Part shown: positions 38,823 to 48,573 of the stretch, one piece after another
How the letters are laid out: every line of letters starts with the position of its first letter
Numbering within the stretch: the stretch's first letter is position 1
Source of the DNA: JBGPTF01 sp041490445
Lineage (GTDB): Bacteria > Acidobacteriota > Terriglobia > Acidiferrales > UBA7541
Assembly (NCBI GenBank): GCA_041490445.1
Contig: JBGPTF010000006.1
Span: forward strand, 1 to 64,000
Length of the DNA: 64,000 nucleotides
Reading direction: 5' to 3'
Made by a program: the position numbers and the translations under genes
The notes under the pieces: model-generated
Databases searched by the model: none
Told to the model about the DNA's origin: nothing
Seen by the model: only the letters and a program-made list of their open reading frames with translations

Positions 38823-41261
38823 CTATTCGTAGCGCAGCGCGACGATCGGATCGACCTTCGTCGCGCGGCGCGCCGGGATGCTGCATGCAGCCAATGCCAC
38901 CACGACCAGCACCAGCGAGACGGCAGTAAACGTGATCGGATCCGTCGGGGTTACGTCATAGAGCAGGCTGGCGAGAAGCCGCGTCAATGCGAACGCTCCG
39001 GCGATTCCCAAGGCCACGCCGAGGAGGGTCAGTTTCAGCCCCTGTCCCACAATCATCTGCAGAACATCACGGGGACGCGCGCCGAGCGCCACGCGCACGC
39101 CGATCTCCTGCGTCCGCTGCGTCACGGAATAGGCCATCACGCCGTAAATTCCGACCATGGCCAGCAGGCAAGCCACCGCGCCGAAAATCGCGAGCAGCAG
39201 AGTGTTGAACCGCGCCTGCGCGACGGATTCCGCGAGCCACTGTTCCATCGTGCGAAAGTCAGCGACTGGCTGGTCCTTATCCATGGAAGACACGATTTGC
39301 CGGACGGCGCCGGCAATGCGCGCCGGATCCGATTGGGTGCGGACCACGAGGGTCATGAACGGATAGCTGAGTTCCGGGTGAGGCCAGTAGACCATCGCGC
39401 GCGGCGCGATGTTGAGGCCGTAGTGCCGCACGTCGCCAACGACGCCGACGATCTGGCTTGGCACGTCCTGGTCTTTCATGTGAATCGTCACGCGCTTGCC
39501 AATCGGATCCGCGTTGGAGAAATATTCTCGCGCCATCGCGTTGCTGATGATGACGACATGCGAAATCTCTGTTTCTTCCTGTTCGGTGAAGAGCCGCCCG
39601 CGCAGAAGTGGAATTCTCATCGTGCGGAAAAAATCCGGCGCGATCACCCGGACATCGGCAACCGGTTGTTCGGCGAAATTCGGGACAGGATGCCCTTCGA
39701 TCTCAAAACCGGTCGCCGCGGCGAGCCCGGTGAGCGGCAAAAAGCTGCTGGCGCTGGCGGAGACGACCCCGGGCAACGCATTGATCCGATTGAGTAGTTC
39801 GCGGAAAAACGCGATCCGCTGCGCGTCCTGTCGGTATTTCGCTCCCGGCAAATCGAGTTTGACGGTCAAGGTATTGCTCGGGTCGAATCCGGGTGAGACG
39901 GCCGTCAACCGCACAAAGCTGCGCACGAGCAACCCGGCTCCGGCAAGCAACACGATCGCCAGGCTGATTTCCGCTACCACAATGCCCGCACGCAAGCGAT
40001 TCCCGCGCGCCCCGCTTGCCGGGGTACGCCCGCCTTCTTTCAGCGACTCGCCGATGCCGGCGCGGCTGGCTTCCCACGCAGGGAAGAAACCAAAAACAAT
40101 CCCTGTGAGCAAGGTGAGCCCGGACGTGAAGATCACGACCTTAGCGTCCAGGCGGAGGCTTTTCAACTCCAGCAAACTCTTCGGGCTGAGCGCCAGCAGA
40201 ACGTCGGTTCCCCACGCGGCCAGCAGAAGGCCCGCCGCGCCACCCACCACGGAGAGAAGGATGCTTTCCGTAAGCATCTGCCGAATGGTCCGCGCGCGCG
40301 TCGCGCCAAGCGCCGTGCGAATCGCGAGTTCGCGCTTCCGCGCCGTGGCGCGTGACAGCGCGAGGTTCGCTACATTGGCGCAGGCGATCAGTAAGACGAA
40401 CGCGACGGCGCCAAGCAGCACGAGCAACGCCGTGCGGATTCCGCCCACAAACTGTTCATGGAGAGGAACTACGCGCACTCCCCAGCCCTTATCAAATTCG
40501 GGAAACTGCTTCTCGAGCTGCGCGGTGACCGAGTCCATTTGCGATTGCGCCTGCGCCGGGGAAACCCCCGGCTTCAGCCGCGCCAAGACGCTCAGGTAGC
40601 GGCCGCGCGGAGTGCGGTTTGCCGCTGTGAAGGCGAAGGGAGTCCAGAGCTGGGGATGGGAACCGGTGAGCGTGCCTTCCTGCACGAAAAACTGGAAGCC
40701 GGCGGGCATCACGCCGACAATGGTCTGGCTTACACCGTTCAACAACAGGTTCTTGCCGACGACACCCGGGTCTCCGCCGAAGTGGCGCTTCCAGAGACCA
40801 TCACTGAGGATGACGACGTTGTCTTTGCCCTTCTCACCCTCTTCGGGTATGAACGTGCGCCCTACGGCTGCGTTAACGCCCAGGAGAGAAAAGAAATTCG
40901 CCGATACCGCCTGCGCGGTGATCTGCTCCGGAGCGCCGGCCCCAGTCAGGTTCTGGTTGAAATCGGCCAATGCCGCCATTTGCTGAAACACCGTGTTTTC
41001 ATCCTGCCAGTGAAGGAAATTCCCGGGAGAAACCACGTTGTTGGTCCCGCCATGGTGCTTCGCGCTCTGTTCCCAAACCATCACCAGACGGTCTGGCTCC
41101 TTGTAGGGAAGCTGGGCAAGGAGCGTAGCGTTGACCACGCTGAAGATTGCGGAATTCGCGCCGATGCCGAGTGCGAGCGTCAGGACCGCAACCGCGGTGA
41201 AGCCGGGAGATTTGGCCAGCATGCGTACGCCGTATCGCAAATCCTGCCAGAGCGCTTCCAT
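38823..41261 (-). CDS. MacB/FtsX-type orphan ABC permease (ADOP family)
   Basis: 812 residues without an ATPase domain. It contains two MacB periplasmic-core plus FtsX units: the first starts MEALWQDLRYGVRMLAKSPG, with a helix at about 21-43 (FTAVAVLTLALGIGANSAIF) and FtsX helices near 280-420; the second has IVVAEISLAIVLLAGAGLLV at about 430-450, and the C-terminal FtsX block with YGVMAYSVTQRTQEIGVRVA and ARRATKVDPIVALRYE. Duplicated stand-alone permeases of this kind are abundant in Acidobacteriota. Whether it borrows an ATPase is unknown. ATG at 41261 follows GGGAGGTG. Confidence 0.9.
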   Translation of the reverse strand: MEALWQDLRYGVRMLAKSPGFTAVAVLTLALGIGANSAIFSVVNATLLAQLPYKEPDRLVMVWEQSAKHHGGTNNVVSPGNFLHWQDENTVFQQMAALADFNQNLTGAGAPEQITAQAVSANFFSLLGVNAAVGRTFIPEEGEKGKDNVVILSDGLWKRHFGGDPGVVGKNLLLNGVSQTIVGVMPAGFQFFVQEGTLTGSHPQLWTPFAFTAANRTPRGRYLSVLARLKPGVSPAQAQSQMDSVTAQLEKQFPEFDKGWGVRVVPLHEQFVGGIRTALLVLLGAVAFVLLIACANVANLALSRATARKRELAIRTALGATRARTIRQMLTESILLSVVGGAAGLLLAAWGTDVLLALSPKSLLELKSLRLDAKVVIFTSGLTLLTGIVFGFFPAWEASRAGIGESLKEGGRTPASGARGNRLRAGIVVAEISLAIVLLAGAGLLVRSFVRLTAVSPGFDPSNTLTVKLDLPGAKYRQDAQRIAFFRELLNRINALPGVVSASASSFLPLTGLAAATGFEIEGHPVPNFAEQPVADVRVIAPDFFRTMRIPLLRGRLFTEQEETEISHVVIISNAMAREYFSNADPIGKRVTIHMKDQDVPSQIVGVVGDVRHYGLNIAPRAMVYWPHPELSYPFMTLVVRTQSDPARIAGAVRQIVSSMDKDQPVADFRTMEQWLAESVAQARFNTLLLAIFGAVACLLAMVGIYGVMAYSVTQRTQEIGVRVALGARPRDVLQMIVGQGLKLTLLGVALGIAGAFALTRLLASLLYDVTPTDPITFTAVSLVLVVVALAACSIPARRATKVDPIVALRYE

Positions 41262-41450
41262 TCGGCACCTCCCCAAACATGGTTCGACAGTCTTAAGGCA
41301 ATGTACAGTGGAAAGAGAGCATTTGTCTTGCCAGCGAGAGGGTTGTTAAACCGCTCATTTTTCAATGTATTAGGAGAAAAACCGAGAAGTTGTAGCGTGG
41401 TTTGCGCCCGGTTGTGGGATGGAGATGTCGCGGAAGCGAACAGTGCGTTT

Positions 41451-42440
41451 TCAGTCTGACTTAGACTTTTCCAGCTCTTCGGTCAGCGCGGGGACAATCT
41501 CAAAAAGGTCGCCGACGACGCCGTAATCCGCGACCTCAAAAATCGGCGCATTCTGATCTTTGTTGATCGCGACGATTGTGCGCGAGCCCTTCATGCCCAC
41601 CACGTGCTGGATCGCCCCGCTGATGCCCACCGCAAGATAGAGCTTGGGCGCCACCGTCTGTCCGGAGCTGCCGATTTGCCGCTCCATCGGGAGCCAGCCT
41701 TCGTCGCAGATAGGGCGCGATGCGGCCAGCTCACCACCAAGACTCCTTGCCAGCTTTTCCGCCAGGGGAATATTTTCCGGGGCCTTGATGCCGCGGCCGA
41801 TGGCGACGAGGATCGGCGCTTGCGTCAGATCCACTGCCTGCTTCGCTTCGCGGAAGAGTTCGAGCGGTTTCGTGCGAATTTGTTCCGGCTTCAGCGCAAC
41901 TGAAACCGGCTTCACGGGCGCTTTGCCGCCCTGGCGCGCGGCTACCAGGTCCGCGCGAAACGCGCCGGCCTGAAACGTGGCCACCCACGGAGCCTCGCCT
42001 TCGAAGACAACGTCCGCCGCCGTGCGGCCTTGAAACATCTGCCGCACGAAGACGAGCGAGCCATTCTCGTAGCGATAGCCGATGCAGTCGCCGATCATGC
42101 CCTTGCCGAGCGACGCGGCCAGCTTGGGAGCGAAGTCACGGACTTGATAGGTGTGCGGTAACAAGACGAGATCCGGCTTGAGAGATTCGATGACCTCGCG
42201 CAGCGCGACCGAGTAGCCGTCGGCGGTGTAGCGCTCGAGCAGGTCGTGCTCGAGCAGCAAGACTTCGTCGAGCTGCAAGCCAGCCAGCTCGTCCGCGAGC
42301 GCCGCAACGCCCTTGCCGATGACAACGCCCACGAGCGCTGCCTTCGTCTGCTGCGCGATTTGCTGCGCCGCGGCCAGCGTTTCAAAGCTGACCTTGTTCC
42401 ATTTCCCTTCCCGTTGCTCGGTGATCAAAAGGATTTTCAT
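41451..42440 (-). CDS. etfA: Electron transfer flavoprotein alpha subunit
   Basis: 329 residues. N-terminal domain MKILLITEQREGKWNKVSFE; C-terminal FAD domain with the conserved IGSSGQTVAPKLYLAVGISG, AIQHVVGMKGSRTIVAINKD and PIFEVADYGVVGDLFEIVP. Forms the EtfAB heterodimer that collects electrons from acyl-CoA dehydrogenases and delivers them to the membrane oxidoreductase. Lies 16 bp after etfB. The ATG at 42440 lacks a good ribosome site, so translation is probably coupled to etfB. Confidence 0.95.
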   Translation of the reverse strand: MKILLITEQREGKWNKVSFETLAAAQQIAQQTKAALVGVVIGKGVAALADELAGLQLDEVLLLEHDLLERYTADGYSVALREVIESLKPDLVLLPHTYQVRDFAPKLAASLGKGMIGDCIGYRYENGSLVFVRQMFQGRTAADVVFEGEAPWVATFQAGAFRADLVAARQGGKAPVKPVSVALKPEQIRTKPLELFREAKQAVDLTQAPILVAIGRGIKAPENIPLAEKLARSLGGELAASRPICDEGWLPMERQIGSSGQTVAPKLYLAVGISGAIQHVVGMKGSRTIVAINKDQNAPIFEVADYGVVGDLFEIVPALTEELEKSKSD

Positions 42441-42456
42441 GGCAAAGAGTGAGCCG

Positions 42457-43227
42457 TCACAGGACACGCGCTTCGTGCTTCAATTTCTCGACCAGCTTCG
42501 CCGCGATTTCTTTCGGCGTCCCGGTGATGAATTCCGTCTTTTTCGATTTCTGGGGGACGTAAATCCGCTGGAGGCGCTGCGTGGGCGCGGAAGCGACGCC
42601 CAGAGACGCGCGAGCCACTGTCGCAATCTCTTTCTTCTTCGCCGCCATGATTCCCTTCAGCGTGGCGTAGCGCGGCTTGTTGATGCCAGATTGAATCGAA
42701 AGCACGGCGGGCAGCGGAAGTTCGATCCACTGGAACCAGCCGGCTTCGAGCTCCTGCTTCAACTTCATCTGCGCGCCGACGATTTCGATCTGCATGATGA
42801 TGGTCGCGTGCGGCCGGCCGAGAAGTTCGGCCAACAGGACGCCGGTCTGCCCGAAGCCGTGGTCGTCGCTTTGCAGGCCGGTGAGGATCAGATCGAAATT
42901 CTCTTTCTCAATCGCCGCCGCGAGCGAGCGAGCGCTCGCCAGCGGATCGAGCGCGTAGAACTGGTCGTCAGCGACATGGATGCCACGGTCGGCGCCTTTC
43001 GCGAGCGCTTCCTTGATGGTTTGTTTCACGCGCTCGGGGCCCATGGAAATCGCAACCACTTCGCCGCCGTGCTTTTCTTTCAGCCGCAGGGCTTCTTCGA
43101 GCGCAAAACCGTCAGGCTCGTTCGTCTCGAAGCCGATGTCGGACTCCCGAATCCACGCGCCGCCTTCCAGGATGGCAAGCGGAGCATCTTTCGCTGGCAC
43201 CTGCTTCACGCAAACCGCAATTTTCAA
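42457..43227 (-). CDS. etfB: Electron transfer flavoprotein beta subunit
   Basis: 256 residues. MKIAVCVKQVPAKDAPLAIL, NEPDGFALEEALRLKEKHGG, LTGLQSDDHGFGQTGVLLAE and LPAVLSIQSGINKPRYATLK are signature segments; the AMP-binding and recognition-loop regions are in place. Starts at TTG (43227) behind AGGAGG. 57 bp after fabF, possibly the tail of the same transcription unit. Confidence 0.95.
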   Translation of the reverse strand: MKIAVCVKQVPAKDAPLAILEGGAWIRESDIGFETNEPDGFALEEALRLKEKHGGEVVAISMGPERVKQTIKEALAKGADRGIHVADDQFYALDPLASARSLAAAIEKENFDLILTGLQSDDHGFGQTGVLLAELLGRPHATIIMQIEIVGAQMKLKQELEAGWFQWIELPLPAVLSIQSGINKPRYATLKGIMAAKKKEIATVARASLGVASAPTQRLQRIYVPQKSKKTEFITGTPKEIAAKLVEKLKHEARVL

Positions 43228-43284
43228 GAAGGCCTCCTAGTGCCCAGCCGGCAAATCACACGGCTTGCGAGGCTGTGCCACGGG

Positions 43285-44529
43285 TCAGCGCCCTTCCCAG
43301 CGCTTGAAGAGAAGCGAAGCGTTCGTTCCGCCGAAGCCGAACGAATTCGACAGCGCGTAGTTCACCGTCGCCTTGCGCGCGTGATTCGGAATGTAATCGA
43401 GATCGCACGCCGGATCCGGATTCTCGTAATTGATCGTCGGCGGAAGAATCTGGTCGCGCAGGGCGAGCACGCTGATGCCCGCTTCGAGCCCGCCGGCGCC
43501 GCCGAGAACGTGGCCGGTCATGGATTTGGTCGAGCTGACGGCGACTTTCTTCGCGCGATCGCCGAAGGTTCGTTTCACCGCCGTTGTTTCAATGGCGTCG
43601 CCGATCGGCGTCGAAGTGCCGTGCGCGTTCACGTAGTCCACCACATCCTGTCCCACCTTCGCGTCCTTGAGCGTCGCCTTCATCACGCGATAGGCGCCAT
43701 CGCCCTGCTCGGCCGGCTGCGTGATGTGGAACGCGTCGCCGGACATGCCGTAGCCCACCAACTCGGCCAGTATCTTCGCCCCGCGGCGCTGCGCGTGCTC
43801 GAGCGATTCGAGAACCAGCACGCCGGAACCTTCTCCAACGACAAAGCCGTCGCGCTGCGCGTCGAACGGCCGGCTCGCGCGCGTGGGCTCGTCATTGCGC
43901 GTGGAAAGCGCGCGCATGGCAGCGAATCCGCCGACGCCCATCGGCGTAATGGCCGCCTCCGCGCCGCCGGTAATCATCACTTCGGCGTCACCTCGCTGGA
44001 TGATGCGGAATGAGTCGCCGATGGCATGCGCCGAAGCGGAACAGGCGGTCGCGGTGGCGGAATTCGGCCCGCGCGCGCCGTATCGAATGGAGATATTCCC
44101 GGAGGCAAGATTGATGATCGAGGCGGGAATGAAAAAGGGCGAGATCTTGCCGGGGCCGCCCTGAAGAAACTTGCTGTGCTCGCGCTCGATCACATCGAAC
44201 CCGCCGATGCCCGAGGCGATGAATACCCCCGCCGCATGGGCGATTTCCGGCGTGATGGTGAGCTGCGCCATCTTCATCGCAAAATCGGTGGCAGCGATGG
44301 CCAGTTGGATGAACCGGCCCATCTTCTTCAGCTCTTTCTTTTCGATCCACTGGAGGGGATCGAAATCGCGGACTTCGCCGGCGATGCGGCAATCGAACTG
44401 GGACGCGTCAAAGTGCGTGATCGGGCCGATCCCGCTCTTCCCGGCGAGGAGGTTCTGCCAGGTCTCTTCGGTGCCGATGCCGCACGCGCAGACGAGCCCC
44501 ACGCCGGTAACAACGACTCGACGATTCAA
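43285..44529 (-). CDS. fabF: Beta-ketoacyl-ACP synthase II
   Basis: 414 residues, condensing enzyme of fatty-acid elongation. Active-site Cys163 in TACSAS, His303 in NAHGTSTP and His340 in MTGHVLGGAGG sit at the same numbers as in the E. coli enzyme, and the ending NSFGFGGTNASLLF is typical. Starts with TTG at 44529 after GGGAG. Follows acpP by 80 bp in the fab cluster. Confidence 0.97.
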   Translation of the reverse strand: MNRRVVVTGVGLVCACGIGTEETWQNLLAGKSGIGPITHFDASQFDCRIAGEVRDFDPLQWIEKKELKKMGRFIQLAIAATDFAMKMAQLTITPEIAHAAGVFIASGIGGFDVIEREHSKFLQGGPGKISPFFIPASIINLASGNISIRYGARGPNSATATACSASAHAIGDSFRIIQRGDAEVMITGGAEAAITPMGVGGFAAMRALSTRNDEPTRASRPFDAQRDGFVVGEGSGVLVLESLEHAQRRGAKILAELVGYGMSGDAFHITQPAEQGDGAYRVMKATLKDAKVGQDVVDYVNAHGTSTPIGDAIETTAVKRTFGDRAKKVAVSSTKSMTGHVLGGAGGLEAGISVLALRDQILPPTINYENPDPACDLDYIPNHARKATVNYALSNSFGFGGTNASLLFKRWEGR

Positions 44530-44609
44530 GATTGGAATTCTCCCGTTCGGAGTCCAGCGATCGGCGGTTCACCGCTTACAGCGATCCACCGCGGCAAGCC
44601 GCCGGCGGA

Positions 44610-44855
44610 CTACTTCTTTGCTTGGGCGTGCTTCTCGATGTACGTGATGGCGTCCTTGACCGTGGCGATTTTCTCGGCGTCTTCGTCCGGAATTTCGATG
44701 CCGAACGCTTCTTCGAAGGCCATCACGAGCTCGACCGTATCGAGCGAATCAGCGCCCAGGTCGTCCACGAACGAGGCGGTCGGCGTCACCTCGCCCTCGT
44801 CCACCCCGAGCTGCTCGACGATAATCTGCTTAACGCGTTCTTCGACGCTGGCCAT
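44610..44855 (-). CDS. acpP: Acyl carrier protein
   Basis: 81 residues, acidic, carrying growing acyl chains on a 4'-phosphopantetheine attached to Ser37 in GADSLDTVEL. The helices VEERVKQIIVEQLGV and VMAFEEAFGIEIPDED complete the standard fold. ATG at 44855 with GGAG 9 nt upstream; the upstream in-frame ATG is not used in homologues. Confidence 0.97.
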   Translation of the reverse strand: MASVEERVKQIIVEQLGVDEGEVTPTASFVDDLGADSLDTVELVMAFEEAFGIEIPDEDAEKIATVKDAITYIEKHAQAKK

Positions 44856-44983
44856 TCTGATTTCTCCTTCGGTCTCAATCATTCCGCATACTGCTGTGGC
44901 TGACTCGATCGGCCGTTTCGGCCCGAAATGAACCCACCCATTCTATGCATGGCCCTCGACGCGGTCAACTTGCCTGCCGCAAA

Positions 44984-45730
44984 TTACCCCATGTACATTC
45001 CGCCGTTCACGTCGAGGACGTGGCCGGTGATGTAGGCGGCCTCGTCGCTCGCGAGGAAGACGATGGCAGCAGCAACGTCGCGCTCCGTGCCGAACCGCCC
45101 CAGCGGAATCCGCGCCTTCATGTCTTCTTTCACTTTGTCGGGCAGCGGGTCGGTCATCGGCGTGGTGATGAACCCGGGAGCGACGGCGTTGACGGTGATG
45201 TTGCGCGACGCCACTTCCACGGCAATCGCGCGCGTCAGGCCAATCAGCCCCGCCTTGGCCGCCACGTAATTTGCCTGGCCCGCATTGCCCGTTTCGGCGA
45301 CAACGGAGGTGATGTTGATGATCCGCCCGGAGCGCTGCTTGATCATCGGCGAGAGCGCCTGCTGGATGCACAGGTGCGCGCCCGTGAGGTTCGTGCGCAG
45401 CACGGTTTCCCAGTCTTCGAGTTTCATCCGGATGGCGAGGCCATCGCGCGCCAGGGCGGCGTTGTTCACGAGAATATCGAGCCGGCCGAAGTGTGCGAGC
45501 GTCTGCTGGAATCCGGCCTTGATCTGCGCCGCGTCGGCAATATCCATGCGGACGACGAGGGCTTTCCGGCCGGCGGCCTCGATTTCTTTTGCGAGCGCTT
45601 CGAGTTTGTCCCGGGAGCGCGCGGCGATGGCAACCTTTGCACCGGCTTCGGCAAGTACGAGGGCCGTGGCACGGCCAATCCCCTGCGACGCACCGGTGAT
45701 GAGAGCGACTTTGTCTTGAAGGGAGAACAC
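44984..45730 (-). CDS. fabG: 3-oxoacyl-ACP reductase
   Basis: 248 residues, a short-chain dehydrogenase reducing 3-oxoacyl-ACP with NADPH. NADP-binding TGASQGIG (12-19), NNAALARDG, catalytic S142, Y155 and K159 (YVAAK) and the C-terminal GHVLDVNGGMYM are present. The GTG at 45730 lies 4 nt after the fabD stop; the longer frame into fabD is not real. A 128-bp gap to acpP could hold a secondary promoter, but none is obvious. Confidence 0.95.
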   Translation of the reverse strand: MFSLQDKVALITGASQGIGRATALVLAEAGAKVAIAARSRDKLEALAKEIEAAGRKALVVRMDIADAAQIKAGFQQTLAHFGRLDILVNNAALARDGLAIRMKLEDWETVLRTNLTGAHLCIQQALSPMIKQRSGRIINITSVVAETGNAGQANYVAAKAGLIGLTRAIAVEVASRNITVNAVAPGFITTPMTDPLPDKVKEDMKARIPLGRFGTERDVAAAIVFLASDEAAYITGHVLDVNGGMYMG

Positions 45731-45734
45731 GGGA

Positions 45735-46694
45735 TCAGCTCTCGGTGGTTTCCGCGCGCGCCTGCGCGACCTTTTCGAGCGTCGCTTCCAAGCTGGCGGG
45801 GTCTTCGACGCTGAAACACCGGACCGAACGATCAATCTGCCGCAGCAAACCGCTCAGCACGCGACCCGGGCCGACTTCGACAAACGTGCTGACGCCGCGC
45901 TCGACCATTTCGCGCACCGAATCTTCCCAGCGCACCGGCAGGCACACCTGGCGGATGAGCGAGTCGCGGGCCTCTTCGCCGCTGGTGGTTGCTTCCGCGT
46001 CCACGTTGGTGACGAGCGGAACGCGCAATTCGCCGAATGCTGCGGCGCGCAGATCCTTTTCCAGGCGCGTCTGCGCCGGCGTCATTAGCTCGCAATGAAA
46101 GGGTGCGGAGACTGGCAGCACCACCGCACGCTTCGCGCCGCTCTGCGATGCGATTTCCACAGCGCGCTTCACCGCCGCGGCATGGCCGGAGATCACGGTC
46201 TGCTCCGGCGAATTCAGATTGGCCGGCAAAACCACCTGGCCGTCCGCAGCCTTCTTGCAGATGTCTGCCACCAGCGCGGAAGGCAGTCCGAGGATGGCGG
46301 CCATGGCGCCCTCGCCGGGCGGGACGGCTTCCTGCATGTAGCGGCCGCGCTGGCGCACGAGCTTCACCGCATCAGAAAAATTGAGGCTGCCGGCAGCGAC
46401 GAGCGCTGAGTACTCGCCCAGGCTGTGCCCGGCGACGAATTCGGGCGTGACGCCGCGCTCTTCGAGCACGCGATAGGCGGCGACGGAGACCGTCAGAATG
46501 GCCGGCTGCGTATTCTCCGTGAGTTTGAGGTCGTCCTCGGAGCCCTCGAAGCACAATTTCGAGATAGGGAAGCCCAGCGCGGCGTCGGCCTGGTCGAATA
46601 CGGCGCGCGCACCCGGAAACTGTTCTGCGAGGGCGCGGCCCATGCCGGGGTATTGCGAGGCCTGTCCGGGAAAAAGGAATGCGAGTTTGCCCAT
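45735..46694 (-). CDS. fabD: Malonyl-CoA:ACP acyltransferase
   Basis: 319 residues; loads malonate onto ACP. LFPGQASQYPGMG at the N-terminus, nucleophile Ser91 in GHSLGEY, Arg in VRQRGRYMQEA and His200 in SAPFHCELM are the catalytic landmarks. It starts 8 nt after plsX and ends 4 nt before fabG, so the three are tightly coupled. Confidence 0.96.
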   Translation of the reverse strand: MGKLAFLFPGQASQYPGMGRALAEQFPGARAVFDQADAALGFPISKLCFEGSEDDLKLTENTQPAILTVSVAAYRVLEERGVTPEFVAGHSLGEYSALVAAGSLNFSDAVKLVRQRGRYMQEAVPPGEGAMAAILGLPSALVADICKKAADGQVVLPANLNSPEQTVISGHAAAVKRAVEIASQSGAKRAVVLPVSAPFHCELMTPAQTRLEKDLRAAAFGELRVPLVTNVDAEATTSGEEARDSLIRQVCLPVRWEDSVREMVERGVSTFVEVGPGRVLSGLLRQIDRSVRCFSVEDPASLEATLEKVAQARAETTES

Positions 46695-46702
46695 GGGATT
46701 GG

Positions 46703-47716
46703 TCAGGCCCGCGCGCCGACGGCGACCGCGGAAAGCTCCTGTTCAATTTTTTCGTTGACGCGCGACCGGTACAAGCCGTCGGCAACGCGGATGGCGTTTT
46801 TGATCGCGTTGGCATTCGAACGGCCGTGGCCGATGACCGTGATGCCGCGCACACCCAGCAACGACGCGCCGCCGTATTCCGAATAATCAATTTTCTTCTT
46901 GAATTCCTGAAAGGCGCGGCGGGAAAGCACGTAACCCATCTGCGAGCTCAGCGAGCTCTGCAGCGCCTTGCGCAGCATCCCGCCGATGTGCTCCACCAGC
47001 CCTTCGCTGATCTTCAGCGCGATGTTGCCGATGAACCCATCGCAGACGATAACGTCCACATTCCCCGCGAAAACATCGCGGCCCTCGACGTTGCCGGTGA
47101 AGTTCAGCGACGATTGCTTCAGCCGGTTATAGGCCTCGCGCGTCAGCTCGTTGCCCTTCATTTCTTCTTCGCCGATCGAAAGCAGCGCCACCCGCGGCCG
47201 CCGCGTGCCGAAAATCGTGCGGTAATAGATCTCGCCCATCACTGCGAACTGCTCGATCTGCGCCGCCTTGGAATCCACGTTGGCGCCGACGTCGAGGATC
47301 ACGGAAACCCCGCCGCGCGAGGTGGGAAATGGCGCCGCCAGCGCGGGCCGGTCCACCGAGGGCAGCGTGCCGAGCACGAAGCGGGCAATGGCCATCACCG
47401 CGCCGGTATTGCCCGCGCTCACGAAGCCGTCGGCCTGCCCGGTGCGGACGAGCTTCGCGGCCACGTGGACGGAACTGTCGCGCTTCTTGCGAAACGCGTG
47501 CGAAGGAGAATCGCGCATGGTGATGACTTCGCTGGCGTGGACGATTTCGATGGGCAGGCCCTTGTGGCGATGCTTCCCGAGCTCCTGGCGCACGACGTCC
47601 TCGATGCCCACGAGCACCACGCGCACCCCGAGTTCACGCGCCGCGAGGACCGCCCCTTCGACTTCGGCGCGGGGCGCATGGTCGCCTCCCATAGCATCCA
47701 GGGCGATGGTCGTCAT
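46703..47716 (-). CDS. plsX: Phosphate acyltransferase PlsX
   Basis: 337 residues; makes acyl-phosphate from acyl-ACP for phospholipid synthesis. MTTIALDAMGGDHAPRAEVE, VSAGNTGAVMAIARFVLG, VILDVGANVDSK and VCDGFIGNIALKISEG are family signatures. The ATG at 47716 is chosen over an in-frame one at 47779 because homologues begin at IALDAMGGD. Follows rpmF by 46 bp, the widespread rpmF-plsX-fab order. Confidence 0.95.
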   Translation of the reverse strand: MTTIALDAMGGDHAPRAEVEGAVLAARELGVRVVLVGIEDVVRQELGKHRHKGLPIEIVHASEVITMRDSPSHAFRKKRDSSVHVAAKLVRTGQADGFVSAGNTGAVMAIARFVLGTLPSVDRPALAAPFPTSRGGVSVILDVGANVDSKAAQIEQFAVMGEIYYRTIFGTRRPRVALLSIGEEEMKGNELTREAYNRLKQSSLNFTGNVEGRDVFAGNVDVIVCDGFIGNIALKISEGLVEHIGGMLRKALQSSLSSQMGYVLSRRAFQEFKKKIDYSEYGGASLLGVRGITVIGHGRSNANAIKNAIRVADGLYRSRVNEKIEQELSAVAVGARA

Positions 47717-47762
47717 TTCCACACCCGTTGAGGAGGATAAATTCTCGGGAAACTTAGGACGT

Positions 47763-47942
47763 TCAGGCCGAAGTGTCAATCACTTCGCGCCCATTGTAAT
47801 GGCCGCAGTGCGGGCAGGCGCGGTGGGGCAGCTTGCGTTCATGACAATTCGGGCATTCCGAAAGTGAAGGCCCCGTCAGGTGGTCGTGGGCGCGCCGCTT
47901 GTTTTTGCGTGCTTTCGAGTGCCGGCGTTTGGGATTGGGCAT
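47763..47942 (-). CDS. rpmF: 50S ribosomal protein L32
   Basis: 59 residues, read directly from the minus strand: MPNPKRRHSKARKNKRRAHD at the start, then ECPNCHERKLPHRACPHCGH, ending NGREVIDTSA. The two CxxC pairs form the zinc ribbon seen in many bacterial L32 proteins. GAGGAG precedes the ATG. Located between the DUF177 gene and plsX, its usual position. Confidence 0.97.
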   Translation of the reverse strand: MPNPKRRHSKARKNKRRAHDHLTGPSLSECPNCHERKLPHRACPHCGHYNGREVIDTSA

Positions 47943-48006
47943 TGAAACTCCTCGTTCCGGGCCCGCGCGTGCGGCAGGCCAATCTCGGACTTCCTAGTTT
48001 ATCCGG

Positions 48007-48540
48007 CTATTGTTTTTTGAACCAGTCCTGTTTGAGGCGCGCCAGCGGCGCCAGCCGCGGGTCGGCGGCATGGGTTTCGCAGCGGCACTCTTCGTGGTTC
48101 AGGTTGGCACCGCAATGAGGGCAGAGGCCCCGGCAATCGCTGCGGCAGATCACCTTCATGGGAAGCGCCAGGTTCACCTGTTCGGTGATCACGTCCGCCA
48201 GGAACAGGCCGTCTCCTTCAAAGAAGGCGATCTCGGTGTCCTCGGTGTTCAGGTGAAACTCGTCTTCCTTCGCGATGGTGGTCATGGGCCGGTAGAAGAG
48301 ATCGAAATCCTTGCTGACCTCCTCGATCACTGGCTCAAGGCACCGCGCGCACACCAGCTCGATCCGCGTGTGGAGGGTGCCGGTGACTCGAATCTGCCCT
48401 TCCACCAACTCCGCCGTGCCCCGCACTTCGAGTGATTCCGCCTGGCGAAACTCGCCGGAATGGAAATCCAGCGTCCCCGGATCGTAGGTTTTCCGGATGC
48501 GGGTCTTTCGGACTGCGAGTTCGTTGATGTCGAGGAACAT
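48007..48540 (-). CDS. DUF177 (YceD) protein
   Basis: 177 residues. LDINELAVRKTRIRKTYDPG, then VTGTLHTRIELVCARCLEPV with the conserved Cys pair, FYRPMTTI, and a second Cys cluster CRSDCRGLCPHCGANLN. YceD proteins sit next to rpmF in most bacteria and in plants act in 23S rRNA accumulation; a role in large-subunit assembly is the best guess. Head of the rpmF-plsX-fab-etf run, with a strong promoter 34 bp upstream. Confidence 0.93.
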   Translation of the reverse strand: MFLDINELAVRKTRIRKTYDPGTLDFHSGEFRQAESLEVRGTAELVEGQIRVTGTLHTRIELVCARCLEPVIEEVSKDFDLFYRPMTTIAKEDEFHLNTEDTEIAFFEGDGLFLADVITEQVNLALPMKVICRSDCRGLCPHCGANLNHEECRCETHAADPRLAPLARLKQDWFKKQ

Positions 48541-48573
48541 CCGCTTGTACCGCGGGCCCCAAGGCGAAACGCC